Shown here piece by piece: positions 8,704 through 16,766 of a stretch of 33,431 nucleotides of DNA. The stretch comes from an uncultured Bacteroidota bacterium. Lineage in GTDB: Bacteria > Bacteroidota > Bacteroidia > Flavobacteriales > Flavobacteriaceae. The stretch covers positions 1 to 33,431 of the forward strand of contig CACPQA010000017.1 in the NCBI GenBank assembly GCA_902635965.1. The letters are read 5' to 3'. The notes under the pieces were generated by a model. It was not told the DNA's origin, did no database searches, and was given only the letters and a program-made list of their open reading frames with translations. The position numbers were made by a program, and so were the translations under genes. Numbering within the stretch: position 1 is the first letter of the stretch; the number at the start of each line of letters is the position of its first letter.

Positions 8704-9972
8704 TTGCTTACCACAATAATTTTAATTCAATCCATCATACTAATTTTTTTATTGTTTTGTTCTGCCATTGTCTCTGGAGCAGAAGTAGCTTTTTTTTCAA
8801 TTTCTACAACTCAATTAGATTCAATAAATAATATTTATCCCAAAGAAAAGAGTCTAATTGAAAAACTACTGAAAACGCCTAAAAGACTTTTGGCTACAAT
8901 ACTAGTAGCAAATAATTTTATAAATATTGCTTTGGTCCTTTTGTTTTCAAATGTAAGCCAATCATATTTGATAAAAATTGATAACCACATTTTAAGCCTT
9001 CTTATTGAGGTGGTTATAATATCACTTGTTATTTTAATTTTTGGTGAAATTTTGCCTAAAATATTTGCTAATAGAAATAATTTACTATTTGCTAGGCATA
9101 CTGCATCTTTAATATACAGAATAGATAAATTCTTGTTATTCATTCTGACTATTCCAATGAGCTTTACAACGAACTTAATTGAAAAAAAGTTTGGCCAAAA
9201 AGGAGGTAAATTCTCTGTTGATGAGTTATCAAAAGCTTTAGAATTAACTAAACAAAATGACACAACTGAAGAAGAGGAAAAGATACTTAGAGGCATAGTA
9301 AATTTCGGAAATATCGAGCTAAGTCAAGTGATGTGTCCAAGAGTTGATATTTTTTCATTATCATCAGACCTGTCTTTAGAAAAAGTTTTACCGAAATTAA
9401 TAGAAAATGGGTTTTCTCGGATACCGGTATTCGAAAATCAACTTGATAATATAATTGGAATTTTATATGTTAAAGATCTTTTACCAAATATAAAAAACAA
9501 GAAATTTAATTGGATTTCTATTTTAAGACCAGCTTATTTTGTTCCTGAAAACAAAAAATTAGACGATTTGTTCAAAGAATTCAAACTTAAGAAAATGCAC
9601 ATCGCTATGGTAGTTGATGAGTATGGAGGAACATCAGGATTAGTTACTTTAGAGGATTTAATTGAAGAAATTGTCGGTGATATTTCTGATGAATTTGATT
9701 ACGAGGATGTAGAGTATTCCAAAATAGACAACAACACATACTTATTTAATGCAAAAGTTAGCCTTAATGATTTTTACAGGATATCCCAAATTTCGACCAT
9801 TAAAAATTTTGAAAAAAGTAGAGGTGAAGCTGAGACTTTGGGTGGATTCTTGACTGAAATCTCACAAAGACTCCCAAGGGTAAGAGAAAATATATCGTTC
9901 GAAAAAATACAATTTACAATCGAATCAGTTGACAAAAAAAGAATTAAAAGAGTAAAAGTTAGACTCTCATGA
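8704..9972 (+). CDS. gldE: Gliding motility-associated membrane protein GldE (CNNM/CBS/CorC family)
   Basis: A 422-residue membrane protein of the hemolysin C/CorC family. Residues 1-190 form a CNNM (DUF21) transmembrane domain with the motif SGAEVAFFSISTTQLD. Two CBS domains follow, seen in VMCPRVDIFSL, GFSRIPVFENQLDNIIGILY and MVVDEYGGTSGLVTLEDLIE. A C-terminal CorC/HlyC domain (about 335-420) completes it. In Flavobacterium johnsoniae GldE supports GldD and is linked to gliding and type IX secretion; CNNM relatives move divalent cations. The gene assignment rests on the adjacent gldD (4-base ATGA overlap) and mutY-ssb upstream. The start is TTG at 8704; no in-frame ATG precedes the first membrane helix. 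Confidence 0.9.
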   Translation: MLTTIILIQSIILIFLLFCSAIVSGAEVAFFSISTTQLDSINNIYPKEKSLIEKLLKTPKRLLATILVANNFINIALVLLFSNVSQSYLIKIDNHILSLLIEVVIISLVILIFGEILPKIFANRNNLLFARHTASLIYRIDKFLLFILTIPMSFTTNLIEKKFGQKGGKFSVDELSKALELTKQNDTTEEEEKILRGIVNFGNIELSQVMCPRVDIFSLSSDLSLEKVLPKLIENGFSRIPVFENQLDNIIGILYVKDLLPNIKNKKFNWISILRPAYFVPENKKLDDLFKEFKLKKMHIAMVVDEYGGTSGLVTLEDLIEEIVGDISDEFDYEDVEYSKIDNNTYLFNAKVSLNDFYRISQISTIKNFEKSRGEAETLGGFLTEISQRLPRVRENISFEKIQFTIESVDKKRIKRVKVRLS

Positions 9973-10526
9973 AAAAAACTCTATTGCAAATTCTATTAAT
10001 TAGTTTGATCATTTCTTGCACAGGAAAGCCTATGAAACCGAAACCAAAGTCAATGCTAAATCTCAAATATTCTGATCCGAGTTATATTGTAAAAAAATCA
10101 AAATGTCCATATTCCACAAAAATTAACCGTTCTACCACTTTTGTCACTTTAGATAAATGTGATGATAGAATAATATATCCAAACTTAAATGGAACTATAT
10201 ATTTAGCATATAGAAAAATTGACAATAATTTTGATTCATTACTTTCTGATGCTTACAGTATGCCACTAAAACATAAAAGGAAAGCTGTTAGCATACCTGA
10301 AAAGATTTTTGTGAATAGAAAAAACAAAACTTATGGATCTATATTTAAGATAGTAGGAAATGCTGCTTCTCAGATTCAGTTCTTTTTAACAGATAGCTTG
10401 AATCATTTTATTTTTGGCACTTTATATTTTTACAAAAAACCCAATTATGACTCGATGCTACCAGCTATAAATTATGTAGGTAATGACATATCAAAATTAA
10501 TGGAGTCTCTAAAGTGGACTGATTAA
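9969..10526 (+). CDS. gldD: Gliding motility lipoprotein GldD
   Basis: A 185-residue exported lipoprotein. The N-terminus MKKTLLQILLISLIISC is a signal peptide with the lipobox ending at Cys17. The mature part shows the GldD features KCPYSTKINRSTTFV and a later IVGNAASQIQFFLTDSLNHFIFGTLYF. GldD is required for gliding motility in F. johnsoniae and is part of the machinery linked to type IX secretion, acting in the periplasm or at a membrane. Overlap of its ATG with the gldE stop indicates translational coupling. Presence of gldD suggests gliding or type IX secretion, though the core genes gldK-N and the Spr genes are not here. Confidence 0.92.
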   Translation: MKKTLLQILLISLIISCTGKPMKPKPKSMLNLKYSDPSYIVKKSKCPYSTKINRSTTFVTLDKCDDRIIYPNLNGTIYLAYRKIDNNFDSLLSDAYSMPLKHKRKAVSIPEKIFVNRKNKTYGSIFKIVGNAASQIQFFLTDSLNHFIFGTLYFYKKPNYDSMLPAINYVGNDISKLMESLKWTD

Positions 10527-10555
10527 GATTTTGATGATAATATTAAATTATTTGT

Positions 10556-11482
10556 TTGAGAGCTTTTGTTAACCTTTTCCCTTTGTGGGTAATTCTTTTT
10601 TCGTCAATAGCTTTATTAAGACCGGCATTATTTACTTGGTTCAGTGGCAATTTAATTAGTTTTGGATTAGGAATAATTATGCTTGGAATGGGCTTAACAC
10701 TTAAAGTTAACGATTTTAAAATTTTGTATAAAAACCCAAAATGGATTACTACCGGAGTATTAATTCAATTCTCAGTTATGCCTTTTTTGGGCTGGATAAT
10801 TTCTAAAATATTTGAGTTGCCTGATTTCTTTGCTGTTGGATTGATTTTGGTTTCATGTTGCCCAGGAGGTACAGCATCTAATGTAATAGCCTACCTGTCA
10901 AATTTAAATGTTGCCTTTTCTGTTAGTATGACTTTTATTTCAACTGTTGCAGGAGTTATTTTAACTCCTCTTTTGATAACAAATTTATCTGGCGAATTAA
11001 TAGATGTTGATATAATAGATCTTTTATTAAGTACTACAAAGGTCGTGTTATTACCAGTTTTTTTAGGTGTTGTTGTAAGTAAATATTTTCCATCGTTTAC
11101 AAAAAGGATGATAATTTATTCTCCGTCTGTTTCAGTTTTATTTATAGTCTTAATTGTAGCAAGTATTATTGGTGAAGGTAAAGAAATCATTATCCAGTCA
11201 GCGATAAATCTTATAATTTCTGTTATGACTTTACATCTTTTAGGATTTATACTTGGATACATCATAAGTTTTATTTTTTTAAGAGATAAAAAATTATCGA
11301 AAGCAATTTGTATAGAAATTGGCATGCAAAATTCTGGACTAGGGGTTGTCCTCGCAAAAGAAAATTATGTTAACCCAACAACAGCTATTCCCTCCGCGAT
11401 GTCAAGTTTGGTTCATTCTATATACGGGAGTATATTTGTTTCAATTTTTAAAGAAGATAAATTAGACAATGACATCAAATAA
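10556..11482 (+). CDS. Bile acid:sodium symporter (BASS) family transporter
   Basis: A 308-residue inner-membrane protein with about nine or ten hydrophobic helices. The family signatures are SFGLGIIMLGMGLTLKVNDF near residue 36, VGLILVSCCPGGTASNVI near residue 94 and AICIEIGMQNSGLGVVLA near residue 250. These correspond to the Na+ and substrate-binding crossover regions of BASS proteins. Bacterial members carry organic anions such as 2-keto acids, pantoate or bile-acid-like compounds, and the substrate here is not evident. The start is TTG at 10556-10558; the only nearby ATG (10534) is out of frame and an in-frame TAA lies at 10544. The 3' end overlaps the thiolase gene by 14 bases, so the two are co-translated, which hints at an acid linked to CoA metabolism (inference). 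Confidence 0.9.
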   Translation: MRAFVNLFPLWVILFSSIALLRPALFTWFSGNLISFGLGIIMLGMGLTLKVNDFKILYKNPKWITTGVLIQFSVMPFLGWIISKIFELPDFFAVGLILVSCCPGGTASNVIAYLSNLNVAFSVSMTFISTVAGVILTPLLITNLSGELIDVDIIDLLLSTTKVVLLPVFLGVVVSKYFPSFTKRMIIYSPSVSVLFIVLIVASIIGEGKEIIIQSAINLIISVMTLHLLGFILGYIISFIFLRDKKLSKAICIEIGMQNSGLGVVLAKENYVNPTTAIPSAMSSLVHSIYGSIFVSIFKEDKLDNDIK

Positions 11483-12662
11483 AGTTGTAATTGTTGCAGC
11501 CAAAAGAACACCAATTGGTACTTTTATGGGATCTTTATCCAAAGTCCCTACCGCCTTAATAGGTTCTAAGTCGATTGAGGCTGCTATAAAATCTATTTCT
11601 TTAAATCCCGAACTTATTGATGAAGTCTACTTTGGGAATGTGCTTCAAGCTGGTGTTGGACAAGCTCCGGCAAGGCAAGCCGCAATCTTTGCTGGTATCT
11701 CAGAACATGTCCCTTGCACTACAATCAACAAGGTCTGCTCATCGGGGATGAAGAGTATTTCAATTGCTGCGCAATCAATAGCCCTCGGTGAAAATGATAT
11801 TGTTGTTGCAGGTGGGATGGAAAATATGAGTATGTCTCCTCACTATTTAAATTTTAGAAAGGGTGTGAAATTTGGGGAGACAAGATTAAAAGATGCTATG
11901 GAAATAGATGGCTTAATAGACCCCTTTCATAATAAATTAATGGGTGCATATGCTGAGGATACAGCAAAAAAATATCGAATCTCAAGAGAGGAACAGGACA
12001 TATATTGTGAAGAGTCTTATTTAAAAAGTCAAAATGCTTGGGATAAAGGATCATTCAATAATGAAGTTTGTGAAGTAAAAATTAAGGATTCAAAAGGGGA
12101 TGAAATTATTTTTAAAAAAGATGAGGAATGCTTTAATGTGAATTTTGACAATATAAAAAATTTAAAATCGGCTTTTTCAAAAGGTGGGACTGTCACGGCG
12201 GCTAATTCTTCGACAATAAATGATGGTTCTGCAGCACTAATACTGATGTCAGAAAAAAAAGCAAAACACTTGAATTTAAATCCTTTAGTCGAAATTATTT
12301 CTTATGCTGATGCTGCTAATGACCCCAGATGGTTCACTACAGCTCCATCTAAAGTTTTACCCATTGCGTTACAAAGGGCAAATTTAGATTTATCTCAAAT
12401 TGATTTAATTGAAATTAATGAAGCTTTTTCTGTTGTTGCATTGGCAAATTTAAAAATCTTGGGAATAAATCCCGATATTGTAAATGTAAACGGAGGAGCA
12501 GTCTCTTTAGGTCATCCATTAGGATGTTCAGGAGCAAGAATTGTTGTAACTTTAATACATGCTTTAAATCAAAAAAGGTTAAAAAGGGGAGCAGCGATAA
12601 TTTGTAATGGAGGAGGAGGGGCCTCTGCAATTGTAATTGAAATTATAAAAAATCATGATTAA
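11469..12662 (+). CDS. Acetyl-CoA C-acyltransferase (thiolase)
   Basis: A 397-residue thiolase catalysing acetoacetyl-CoA formation or the reverse thiolytic cleavage, cytosolic. The nucleophile is Cys90 in INKVCSSGMKS, the general-base triad includes His349 in GGAVSLGHPLGCSGAR, and the second catalytic cysteine is Cys379 in CNGGGGAS. The NEAF motif occurs in EINEAFSVVAL. Length and sequence fit AtoB/PhaA-type acetyl-CoA C-acetyltransferase better than the FadA type, but the chain-length preference cannot be fixed by eye. It overlaps the transporter gene upstream (14 bases) and the small exported-protein gene downstream (8 bases). A 3-hydroxyacyl-CoA dehydrogenase and etfBA follow 1.4 kb later on the same strand, interrupted by two minus-strand genes. 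Confidence 0.95.
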   Translation: MTSNKVVIVAAKRTPIGTFMGSLSKVPTALIGSKSIEAAIKSISLNPELIDEVYFGNVLQAGVGQAPARQAAIFAGISEHVPCTTINKVCSSGMKSISIAAQSIALGENDIVVAGGMENMSMSPHYLNFRKGVKFGETRLKDAMEIDGLIDPFHNKLMGAYAEDTAKKYRISREEQDIYCEESYLKSQNAWDKGSFNNEVCEVKIKDSKGDEIIFKKDEECFNVNFDNIKNLKSAFSKGGTVTAANSSTINDGSAALILMSEKKAKHLNLNPLVEIISYADAANDPRWFTTAPSKVLPIALQRANLDLSQIDLIEINEAFSVVALANLKILGINPDIVNVNGGAVSLGHPLGCSGARIVVTLIHALNQKRLKRGAAIICNGGGGASAIVIEIIKNHD

Positions 12663-13059
12663 AAACTTGTTTGCCCTGATATTTTTAGTTCAATTTTCTT
12701 TTGCCCAAGAAGTTAGCTTTGAAAATTTTGTAAAAAAACATCAATTAAAAGTAAACTCTGATATTGCATTTAAAACACTCAAAAATCAAGCTGACGAACT
12801 TAATTTAAGCTTTGAATCTCAGCAATGGCCAGTTGAAATATTAAAATATATTATTAAAGAAACAAGAGAAAATCCTATTTTGTCTTCAAAGATATCTGTT
12901 CAATTTATAATCGAACATTCTAATAAATCAAAACTAATAAGAATATCTGTTCCCATAGGAGAAAAATATATTCAAGCTTTTAAGTCCGAAGTTGGATTTA
13001 GAGATAATTATGTCCAATTTCTTACCGACACGTATGAATTCATAATGGAAAGGTTATGA
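12655..13059 (+). CDS. Small exported protein of unknown function
   Basis: A 134-residue protein that I do not recognise. It starts MIKNLFALIFLVQFSFAQE, a clear Sec signal peptide with cleavage likely after Ala17 (FSFA-QE). The mature portion of about 117 residues is mixed alpha/beta with no cysteine, no repeats and no membrane helix; FESQQWPVEILKYIIKE and FRDNYVQFLTDTYEFIMERL look like amphipathic helices. It is probably periplasmic. Its start overlaps the thiolase end by 8 bases, so it is translated from the transporter-thiolase transcript. Its last 6 bases overlap the convergent lipoprotein gene. No function can be assigned. Confidence 0.75.
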   Translation: MIKNLFALIFLVQFSFAQEVSFENFVKKHQLKVNSDIAFKTLKNQADELNLSFESQQWPVEILKYIIKETRENPILSSKISVQFIIEHSNKSKLIRISVPIGEKYIQAFKSEVGFRDNYVQFLTDTYEFIMERL

Positions 13060-13320
13060 TTTACAGTATTCTTCTCCAATACTAAAATTATTGTAAACAT
13101 CTCGGCTTACTTCACCACTACTCCTATTGTCGGGGATATAATATATAGTTTGATTTATATCTACCCCACCAAATTGATTAAAGTCATCAGAATCAAATAC
13201 AAAATAGTATCGATCTTCAACAATTACTTTATCAATTATTACGCCACACTTATCATCCTTTTTGCATGAAATTAATGAAAATATTAAAAATAATATTTTA
13301 TAGAACTTATTTTTATGCAC
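13054..13320 (-). CDS. Small lipoprotein of unknown function
   Basis: An 88-residue protein with a lipoprotein signal: KILFLIFSLISC ends at Cys19, followed by KKDDKC. The mature part is about 70 residues, rich in Asp, Tyr and Val, with VIVEDRYYFVFDSDDF and a C-terminal FSIGEEYCKS; two cysteines (near residues 25 and 86) could form a disulfide. It resembles the many small exported beta-rich lipoproteins of flavobacteria, but I cannot name a family. Its ATG overlaps the end of the ArsC-like gene by 8 bases, so the two are probably co-translated, and its end overlaps the convergent exported-protein gene by 6 bases. Confidence 0.7.
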   Translation of the reverse strand: MHKNKFYKILFLIFSLISCKKDDKCGVIIDKVIVEDRYYFVFDSDDFNQFGGVDINQTIYYIPDNRSSGEVSRDVYNNFSIGEEYCKS

Positions 13321-13921
13321 GTTCAGCTGTTAATTTACGATATAAATAATTCATCTCAGAGGCAATTTTTTCAGAAGTTTTTTTGTACCTGGTTTTTTCA
13401 ATTCTTGTCTTATCGTATTTTTTTGGATCTTCATATTGAAGAGAAAATTGAATTTCTGCCCCTTCAATTAAAGGACAATTATTCTCTGCATCAGAACAGG
13501 TCATAATTGCGGCAAATTCATTTTTTGGATTTTCAAAATCAAGATATAATTTTGAAAAATAATTACCAAGATTAAAATTTTTAAACTTTATGGAATAAAT
13601 TGGATTACTTGAATCTTCAAAACTAATATTGAAACCATAGTCTTTTATGACACTTATCACGCTTTTGTTCACTTTAGTTTGAACAGTACCCCCTGAAAAA
13701 ACTTCACATTTAACATTATAATAATTATAAAAAAAAGTTGCCCAAAATTGACAAAATTGGCTTCTCCTTGAATTATGAGTACATATAAAGTTCAGCTTTG
13801 GAACTTTATTTTCAGATATTTTTTTACATATATAATTTACAATTTCGTTTAACACAAAAGCTCTATTGTCTGCAACTTCCATTTTAAGTATCTCGTCAAT
13901 TGTTTTTAGATCGGTTAGCAT
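13313..13921 (-). CDS. ArsC/low-molecular-weight phosphotyrosine-phosphatase-like protein
   Basis: A protein of about 202 residues from ATG 13919-13921; a TTG six codons upstream (13939) is a weaker alternative. After an N-terminal helical extension of roughly 40 residues it shows the phosphate-binding loop FICTHNSRRSQF, a C-x5-R-S motif with Cys47 and Arg53. Further on, IMTCSDAENNCPLIEGAE carries the two redox cysteines placed like Cys82 and Cys89 of thioredoxin-coupled arsenate reductase. Similar proteins are widespread in Bacteroidota as 'protein-tyrosine-phosphatase' or arsenate reductase homologues. Both chemistries are possible: arsenate reduction needs the three cysteines, which are present. 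No ArsR regulator or arsenite exporter lies beside it, and the upstream gene is divergent. Confidence 0.8.
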   Translation of the reverse strand: MLTDLKTIDEILKMEVADNRAFVLNEIVNYICKKISENKVPKLNFICTHNSRRSQFCQFWATFFYNYYNVKCEVFSGGTVQTKVNKSVISVIKDYGFNISFEDSSNPIYSIKFKNFNLGNYFSKLYLDFENPKNEFAAIMTCSDAENNCPLIEGAEIQFSLQYEDPKKYDKTRIEKTRYKKTSEKIASEMNYLYRKLTAERA

Positions 13922-14018
13922 TTTTGAATGTTGTTTCAAATTAAATTCTTCATTAAAATATAATAATAAATAATATTGTAGATTAACATAAGTTTAATTA
14001 TTGGTAAATTATTTTAAA

Positions 14019-14906
14019 ATGAAACAAATCGCTATTGTAGGAGCAGGAACAATGGGTTTAGGAATTGCACACATTATGGCTCAATATGAACTAAAGGTAA
14101 GTTTAATTGATTTAAGTGAAGAAATATTAATTGAATCAAAAAAAATAATATCTACTAATATTGATAGGCAAATAAGAAAAGGAGTTATCAAGGATGAACA
14201 AAAAAAATATATATTATCTAACATATTATTCACAAAAGAACTCAAGGAATCTGTTGAAAATGCAGACCTAATTATTGAAGCTGTTCATGAAAATTTTGAA
14301 CTGAAAAAAAAAATAATTAGAGATTTAGATTCAATGTGTAAAGGTGATGTTATAATTTCATCCAATACATCGTCATTATCTATATCAAGTCTTGCAGATA
14401 AAACTCTTTATCCAGAGAGGATTATAGGTATGCATTTTATGAATCCAGTTCCAGTTATGCCTTTGGTGGAAATAGTTGTTGGCAGTACTACAAGTGAAAA
14501 AACTATTGATCAAACTAAATCTTTAGCTACAAAAATCAATAAAATTCCTTTGGTGGTCAAGGATTCACCTGGTTTTGTTTCAAATAGGATTTTACTTCCA
14601 ATGATAAATGAAGCAATTGAAACATTATCACAAGGTGTTGCAGACGTTTATAGTATTGATCAAATAATGAAATTAGGAATGGGTCATCCTATGGGTCCTT
14701 TAAGACTGGCTGATTTAATAGGATTGGATGTTTGCTTATCGGTTCTGAAAGTTTTGGAAAATGGATTTGGAGACAAAAAATACTCACCAAATCAACTGCT
14801 GGTTAGGATGGTTGAAAAAGGTAACTTAGGATACAAGACTAAAAGGGGTTTTTACGGGTACGATAAAGATGTAAAAAACCCATATCCAATCAAATTTTAT
14901 ATATAA
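14019..14906 (+). CDS. 3-hydroxyacyl-CoA dehydrogenase (3-hydroxybutyryl-CoA type)
   Basis: A 295-residue NAD(P)-dependent dehydrogenase converting 3-hydroxyacyl-CoA to 3-ketoacyl-CoA or back. MKQIAIVGAGTMGLGIAHIM holds the dinucleotide motif GAGTMG (residues 8-13). The catalytic His139 lies in IIGMHFMNPVPVM, with SNTSSLSISSL before it and KDSPGFVSNRILLP at the start of the C-terminal dimerisation domain. Length is that of stand-alone short-chain enzymes (Hbd/PaaH type), with no fused crotonase. The frame is open to a TTG at 14001, but ATG 14019 gives the standard family start. Together with the thiolase upstream and ETF downstream it suggests C4 or fatty-acyl CoA oxidation. Confidence 0.95.
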   Translation: MKQIAIVGAGTMGLGIAHIMAQYELKVSLIDLSEEILIESKKIISTNIDRQIRKGVIKDEQKKYILSNILFTKELKESVENADLIIEAVHENFELKKKIIRDLDSMCKGDVIISSNTSSLSISSLADKTLYPERIIGMHFMNPVPVMPLVEIVVGSTTSEKTIDQTKSLATKINKIPLVVKDSPGFVSNRILLPMINEAIETLSQGVADVYSIDQIMKLGMGHPMGPLRLADLIGLDVCLSVLKVLENGFGDKKYSPNQLLVRMVEKGNLGYKTKRGFYGYDKDVKNPYPIKFYI

Positions 14907-14976
14907 TTGACCAAAAAATTTTATTATGCAAGAATAATACTTAATTTTAAAGTGTTATTTAAAATTGTTTAAAAGT

Positions 14977-15723
14977 ATGAAGATTTTGGTATGTATTAGT
15001 AGTGTTCCTGATACAACATCAAGAATTAATTTTATTGATAATGAAACTGAATTTGATAGGTCAGGAGTGCAGTACGTAATTAATCCTAATGATGAATTCG
15101 GTTTAACTAGAGCAATCTGGTTAAAAGAAAAGGAAAGTTGTGAAGTGCATGTTATTTGTGTTGGAGGAATTGATACGGATCCTATACTCAGAAAAGCTCT
15201 TGCTATTGGCGCAGATCAGGCTTTCAGGGTTGATACAAAACCAATGGACGCCAATCAGGTCGCAAAAGAAATTTCTGATTTGGTAAAGGAAAAAGAATAT
15301 AATCTAATTATTGCTGGAAGGGAATCTATCGATTATAACGGAGGAATGGTTCCAGGAATGATAGCAACTTTGATTAATGCGAATTATGTCAGTAATTGTG
15401 TAAGCTTAGATGTAGACCAGTCAAATTTCAAAGCTATTAGAGAAACAGATGGGGGTAAGGAAGAAATATCAGGGTCTCTACCTCTGGTGATAGGTAGTCA
15501 AAAAGGACTTGTTGAAGAAAGTGATTTAATAATTCCTAACATGAGAGGCATTATGATGTCCAGAAAAAAGCCATTAACAATTATTCAGGCTAAATTTAAA
15601 ACCCATCAAACAAAAACAGTTAAATACCAGAAACTTCCACCTAAAAGTGAAGTTAAACTTGTTAAACCGGAAAAAATAAATGATCTGATAGATTTATTAC
15701 ATAATGAAGCAAAAGTAATTTAG
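14977..15723 (+). CDS. etfB: Electron transfer flavoprotein subunit beta
   Basis: A 248-residue ETF small subunit, binding AMP in bacterial two-subunit ETFs and shuttling electrons from acyl-CoA dehydrogenases to the quinone pool. It opens MKILVCISSVPDTTSRINF, has the family stretch YVINPNDEFGLTRAIWLKE, the loop KALAIGADQAFRVD, and AGRESIDYNGGMVPGMIA. The frame is open four codons further to a TTG at 14965, but ATG 14977 is the conserved start. etfA follows after a single base. No acyl-CoA dehydrogenase or ETF:quinone oxidoreductase is next to it. Confidence 0.95.
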   Translation: MKILVCISSVPDTTSRINFIDNETEFDRSGVQYVINPNDEFGLTRAIWLKEKESCEVHVICVGGIDTDPILRKALAIGADQAFRVDTKPMDANQVAKEISDLVKEKEYNLIIAGRESIDYNGGMVPGMIATLINANYVSNCVSLDVDQSNFKAIRETDGGKEEISGSLPLVIGSQKGLVEESDLIIPNMRGIMMSRKKPLTIIQAKFKTHQTKTVKYQKLPPKSEVKLVKPEKINDLIDLLHNEAKVI

Positions 15724-15724
15724 T

Positions 15725-16675
15725 ATGGCAATTATAGTTTATCTGGAAACTGAAAATGGAAGTTTCAAAAAAAGTGCTTTAGAGGTTTCTTCATATGGTA
15801 GGAAACTGGCTGATGAAAAAAAAACCAATTTATGTGGAATTACATTTAATTCCTCAGATCCATTTAAAATTGAAAAATATGGAGTCGAAAAACTCATAAA
15901 TATTAAAACTGATCATGTGTTTGATGCAAAAATATATGCCGATCTACTTTGTAAAAATTTTAGGGATCTTGGAGGAACAATTTTTATAACCGGATCTAGT
16001 GCAGATTCCCGATTTATTTTTCCTATAATATCAATCTTATTAGATGCTAGTTATGCCACTAATGTTGTTGAATTTCCGTCTAGTATTTCCCCTTTAGTTT
16101 TAAAAAGAAGTGTTTTTACAAACAAGGCATTCGTATTTACAGAACTTAAAAATAAACATAAAATTATAGGTATTTTAAATAATTCATTCGGGATTTTTGA
16201 AAGTGAAAGAAAACTTGAAGTGAAAGATTATATTTCTGAAAGTCTAGATTCAAATGTTCAAGTGGAATCAATAAAAGAGGATGGAGAAAAAATTTCTATA
16301 GCTGATGCCGAAATTGTAGTTTCAGGTGGCAGGGGCTTAAAAGGTCCAGAAAACTGGAACTTAGTTGAAGATCTAGCAAAAACACTAGGAGCCGCTACGG
16401 CTTGTTCAAAGCCTGTTTCTGACATGGGGTGGAGACCACATAGCGAGCATGTAGGTCAAACAGGTAAACCTGTGGCATCAAATTTATATATTGCGATTGG
16501 GGTATCTGGTGCAATTCAACATCTTGCTGGGATAAATGCTTCAAAGTGTAAGGTTGTCATAAATAATGACCCTGAAGCACCTTTTTTTAAAGCGGCTGAC
16601 TATGGAGTTGTTGGCGATGCTTTTGATGTAGTTCCCAAATTAATTGAAGGTTTAAAAAAATTTAAATCTAGATAA
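15725..16675 (+). CDS. etfA: Electron transfer flavoprotein subunit alpha
   Basis: A 316-residue ETF large subunit carrying the FAD that accepts electrons. The C-terminal FAD-binding domain is textbook: VVSGGRGLKGPENW, then GAATACSKPVSDMGWRPHSE, VGQTGKPVASNLYIAIGVSG, AIQHLAGINASK and NNDPEAPFFKAADYGVVGD. The N-terminal domain (1-190) matches its partner EtfB. It begins one base after the etfB stop, so the subunits are made from one message. The next gene (susC) is 91 bases away and has its own predicted promoter, so the unit probably ends here, though I see no clear hairpin terminator. Confidence 0.96.
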   Translation: MAIIVYLETENGSFKKSALEVSSYGRKLADEKKTNLCGITFNSSDPFKIEKYGVEKLINIKTDHVFDAKIYADLLCKNFRDLGGTIFITGSSADSRFIFPIISILLDASYATNVVEFPSSISPLVLKRSVFTNKAFVFTELKNKHKIIGILNNSFGIFESERKLEVKDYISESLDSNVQVESIKEDGEKISIADAEIVVSGGRGLKGPENWNLVEDLAKTLGAATACSKPVSDMGWRPHSEHVGQTGKPVASNLYIAIGVSGAIQHLAGINASKCKVVINNDPEAPFFKAADYGVVGDAFDVVPKLIEGLKKFKSR

Positions 16676-16716
16676 AAATTATGTCAGGGATATAACTATT
16701 CTTAAAGTATAATCAA

Positions 16717-16746
16717 TTCAATAAAAATTTAAATATTATATATTTG
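16717..16746 (+). promoter_or_regulatory. Bacteroidota-type promoter of the SusC/SusD pair
   Basis: TTC at 16717-16719, exactly 19 bases, then TATATTTG at 16739-16746. A start near 16753 would leave a leader of about 14 bases before the susC-homologue ATG at 16767. The sequence matches that before atpD in the same positions. Confidence 0.65.
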
Positions 16747-16766
16747 CAATTAACCAATTGCAATCA

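Noticed and set aside
13937-13944. TTAATTTG on the minus strand as the promoter of the ArsC-like gene
   Set aside because: It mismatches the invariant A of TAnnTTTG; in a sequence this AT-rich such near-matches are expected by chance.
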